Source: Candidatus Opitulatrix roisinitermitis
GTDB lineage: Bacteria; Actinomycetota; Actinomycetes; Actinomycetales; Bifidobacteriaceae
Assembly: GCA_031288055.1 (NCBI GenBank)
Contig: JAITSD010000100.1
Span: 1-14,088, forward strand
Length of the DNA: 14,088 nt
Reading direction: 5' to 3'
The first letter of the stretch is position 1, and each line of letters starts with the position of its first letter. Positions 12,434-14,088 of the stretch are shown here, one piece after another. The translations under genes were made by a program, and so were the position numbers. Under the pieces are notes generated by a model that worked only from the letters and a program-made list of their open reading frames with translations, did not search any database and had not been told where the DNA came from.

Positions 12434-13658
12434 AAGTTATTTACCGGCGGCTTTATATGAAATTGCTATAGGGGCAATATCGCCTATGGTGGCGATTGCG
12501 GCTTTGAATTTAAAGGCTGATATTACCACAGCCTCTATTATTGCAGCTATGTTAGGTATAGGGCAAATAATTGGCGATATACCGGCTGGTAAATTAGCCA
12601 CCAGCCATGGTGATCGACGAGCTATGATATATGGAGCAGGTGCTTCGCTTATTTGTTTAGTAATTTGTTATTTTGCTTCTAATTATTATATTTTAAGTTT
12701 AGGCGTTTTAACAATTGGTGCTATAAATGCTATTTTTATGTTAGCTAGACAAGGTTATATTATTGAAATTACTCCGCCTAAATTAGTCTCTCGAGCCTTG
12801 TCAGGTTTGGGAGGTATGTCTAGAATAGGTTTGTTAGTTGGGCCTTTTTTAGGCTCATGGGTTATTTCTGTTTGGGGTTTTAATTCGCTTTATATTTTAA
12901 GTATAATTATTGTGCTTTTATCTTTAACAGTTTTATTAGTTTTTCCAGATGACAATTTAACTGATTATGCAGAGTTAGAAGCTATTAAGTCAAGCCAAAA
13001 TAAAGTCAGTCAAATTAAATTAAATCAAATCAAATCAAATCAAGTTAATATTTCATCTGTCAAATTATTTAAACAATATAGAAAAATATTTTTGACTTTA
13101 GGTTTTGCTATTTTGCTAGTGTCAGTAATTAGAGCTATTAGGCAGGTAGGTATACCACTTTGGGCTCAATCGCAAGGTATAAGCGATGACGGAACAAGTT
13201 TAATTTTTGGATTATCATCATTATTTGATGTGGCGTTGTTTTATCCATCGGCTCTGTTAATGGATAAATGGGGACGACTTTGGAGCAGTGTTCCCTCAAT
13301 GTTAATTATGGCAGTTGGTTTAGCAATTTTGCCCCTGACTCATAGTTTTTGGGCAATTACTATAGTGGCTATGGTGATAGGTATAGGTAACGGTTTAGGT
13401 ACAGGTATTGTTATGACTTTGGCAGCTGATATAGCTCCGAGCGAACATAGAGCTAATTTTTTGGGAATATGGCGTATTTATTCCGATTTTGGCAATGCTG
13501 TTGGTCCAGCTTTGATTTCTTTAGGCACAACTGTTTTGACTTTAGGTATGACTATTAGTCTTTTATCTAGTTTAGGTTTAATAGCGGCGGTTATGTTATT
13601 AATTTTTGCGCCAAAGTTTTCCAATAAAGCTAATTTATTAGGCATACCAACATTATAA
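12405..13658 (+). CDS. Major facilitator superfamily transporter
   Basis: Proton- or gradient-driven transporter of the inner membrane; substrate unknown. From the TTG at 12405 it has 417 aa with about 12 membrane helices, six on each side of a charged central loop, the normal MFS plan. The motif-A-like loop between helices 2 and 3 reads GDIPAGKLATSHGDRR (57-72). The second-half counterpart is LMDKWGRLW. YLPAALYEIAIG opens helix 1. Drug-efflux-type MFS proteins share these traits, but this does not fix the substrate. The central loop holds an Asn/Gln/Lys/Ser repeat (about residues 199-215) encoded by tandem AAATT/AAATC units. Because the unit is 5 nt long, gain or loss of one copy would shift the frame and end the protein halfway. 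The start TTG is chosen from the TAAGGA site 5 nt upstream; it lies 29 nt inside the preceding gene. Confidence 0.9.
   Translation: MINLKTLIIKSYLPAALYEIAIGAISPMVAIAALNLKADITTASIIAAMLGIGQIIGDIPAGKLATSHGDRRAMIYGAGASLICLVICYFASNYYILSLGVLTIGAINAIFMLARQGYIIEITPPKLVSRALSGLGGMSRIGLLVGPFLGSWVISVWGFNSLYILSIIIVLLSLTVLLVFPDDNLTDYAELEAIKSSQNKVSQIKLNQIKSNQVNISSVKLFKQYRKIFLTLGFAILLVSVIRAIRQVGIPLWAQSQGISDDGTSLIFGLSSLFDVALFYPSALLMDKWGRLWSSVPSMLIMAVGLAILPLTHSFWAITIVAMVIGIGNGLGTGIVMTLAADIAPSEHRANFLGIWRIYSDFGNAVGPALISLGTTVLTLGMTISLLSSLGLIAAVMLLIFAPKFSNKANLLGIPTL
13012..13041 (+). repeat. Pentanucleotide tandem repeat inside the MFS gene
   Basis: Six 5-base units, AAATT x2 then AAATC x4; the perfect period-5 run extends over 13022-13043 (4.4 copies). 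It encodes part of the hydrophilic loop between the two MFS halves. The unit length is not a multiple of three, so copy-number change would cause a frameshift. Confidence 0.85.
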
Positions 13659-13659
13659 T

Positions 13660-13677
13660 TTCGTGTTAGACTATAAT
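13660..13677 (+). promoter_or_regulatory. rpoZ promoter region with shared 13-mer and TATAAT
   Basis: TTCGTGTTAGACT (13660-13672) is followed directly by an overlapping TATAAT (13672-13677). The 13-mer is identical to that before the minus-strand gene at 1898. Transcription would start near 13679-13685, leaving a leader of roughly 30-37 nt with the GAGGAG ribosome site. Confidence 0.55.
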
Positions 13678-13704
13678 TAGTTTATTTTACAAATTATTAC
13701 TTTA

Positions 13705-13710
13705 GAGGAG
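13705..13710 (+). promoter_or_regulatory. Ribosome binding site of rpoZ
   Basis: GAGGAG, 5 nt before the ATG at 13716; one of the strongest Shine-Dalgarno sequences in the window. Confidence 0.75.
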
Positions 13711-13715
13711 TAAAT

Positions 13716-13982
13716 ATGTCAGGAACGCAACCAAATCCAGAGGGTTTATCAAATCCACCAATTGATGAACTATTGGAAAAATCCGATTCAAAGTATGCTT
13801 TAGCGGCTTTTAGTGCAGCTAGAGCCAAACAAATTAATTCATATTTTGCTCAATTACAAGAGGGTTTGCTTGATAGCGTTGGACCAATGATTAATAAAGA
13901 TGATATTGCTGAAGATAAAGCTCTTTCTATAGCTATGAAAGAGATAAATAAAGGCGTTGTTGATTTAATACCAGGCGAATAA
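13716..13982 (+). CDS. rpoZ: DNA-directed RNA polymerase omega subunit
   Basis: Small subunit that helps assemble RNA polymerase by holding the beta-prime chain. The 88 aa carry the actinobacterial omega signature NPPIDELLEKSDSKYALAAF (13-32), then AARAKQINSYFAQLQEGLL (34-52) and a C-terminal KALSIAMKEINKG. Length and motif spacing are normal for the actinobacterial form. The start ATG is fixed by GAGGAG 5 nt upstream. A promoter-like block lies just upstream, so the gene need not depend on the MFS gene before it. metK follows after 3 nt, so the two are probably co-transcribed; rpoZ and metK lie close together in many actinobacteria. Confidence 0.95.
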   Translation: MSGTQPNPEGLSNPPIDELLEKSDSKYALAAFSAARAKQINSYFAQLQEGLLDSVGPMINKDDIAEDKALSIAMKEINKGVVDLIPGE

Positions 13983-13985
13983 GGT

Positions 13986-14088
13986 ATGTCCCAATTTGTA
14001 ACTGGGTCTAAACTTATAACTAGCGAGTCGGTGACTTGCGGACATCCCGATAAAGTTTGCGATCAAATATCTGATGCGGTTTTAACTA
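13986..14088 (+). CDS. metK: S-adenosylmethionine synthetase, N-terminal fragment cut by window edge
   Basis: Makes S-adenosylmethionine from ATP and methionine. Only the first 34 codons are visible: SKLITSESVTCGHPDKVCDQ corresponds to the family's TSESVTEGHPDKIADQ segment, continued by ISDAVL. The catalytic His of GHPDK is present. The position before GHPDK is Cys instead of the more usual Glu, and VCDQ replaces IADQ, a variant also met in other bacterial MetK proteins. The ATG begins 3 nt after the rpoZ stop; the AAGG overlapping that stop is too close to be a good Shine-Dalgarno, so coupling to rpoZ is likely. The gene supplies the cofactor used by radical SAM proteins such as HemW. Confidence 0.93.
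   Translation, partial: MSQFVTGSKLITSESVTCGHPDKVCDQISDAVLT

Noticed and set aside
1..14088. TGA recoded as an amino acid
   Set aside because: All genes read through without in-frame TGA and tryptophans are encoded by TGG, so there is no evidence for reassignment.

Overview
The window looks like a stretch of chromosome from a low-GC actinobacterium. Base composition is strongly AT-rich by eye, and codons prefer A/T in third positions. The gene content nevertheless points to class Actinomycetia: a DUF3043 protein, a DUF4191 protein directly upstream of a type I glutamine synthetase, an actinobacterial-type RNA polymerase omega subunit, and a HemW with the CDFNTY signature. An AT-rich Actinomycetia genome suggests a reduced-genome or host-associated lineage, but the species cannot be named from the sequence. 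No rRNA, tRNA, CRISPR array, transposase or phage gene was seen.

Layout. At 1-1292 a two-component pair runs on the plus strand: an OmpR-type response regulator cut by the left edge, overlapping a histidine kinase that has a complete catalytic core but no sensor or membrane part. At 1317-4017 on the minus strand lie an unrecognised single-pass membrane protein and a MacB/LolCDE-type ABC exporter (ATPase and permease, RBS-coupled). The divergent spacer 4018-4197 carries a good extended -10 promoter for the exporter, a short inverted repeat and a striking run of 12 C. At 4198-8596 a plus-strand block holds DUF3043, DUF4191, glnA and nadE; glutamine made by GlnA is the nitrogen donor used by NadE. 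At 8541-9554 a minus-strand GT2 glycosyltransferase overlaps the end of nadE tail to tail. From 9782 to the right edge everything is on the plus strand: deoD, hemW, a degenerate DNA methyltransferase homologue, an MFS transporter starting at TTG inside that gene, rpoZ, and the first 34 codons of metK.

Expression signals. Several genes have no Shine-Dalgarno sequence. Instead a -10-like hexamer ends exactly 6 nt before the ATG, the arrangement expected of leaderless transcripts, which are common in actinobacteria. Others (the ABC genes, deoD, the MFS gene, rpoZ) carry clear SD sequences. A 13-base promoter word is shared between the minus-strand membrane-protein gene and rpoZ.

The most unusual points are the SAM-methyltransferase homologue that has lost both its catalytic DPPY motif and the canonical SAM-binding motif, the sensorless histidine kinase, the 12-C tract, and an AAATC pentanucleotide repeat inside the MFS gene that could act as a frameshift switch. 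I did not see a convincing new multi-gene defence or biosynthetic system.
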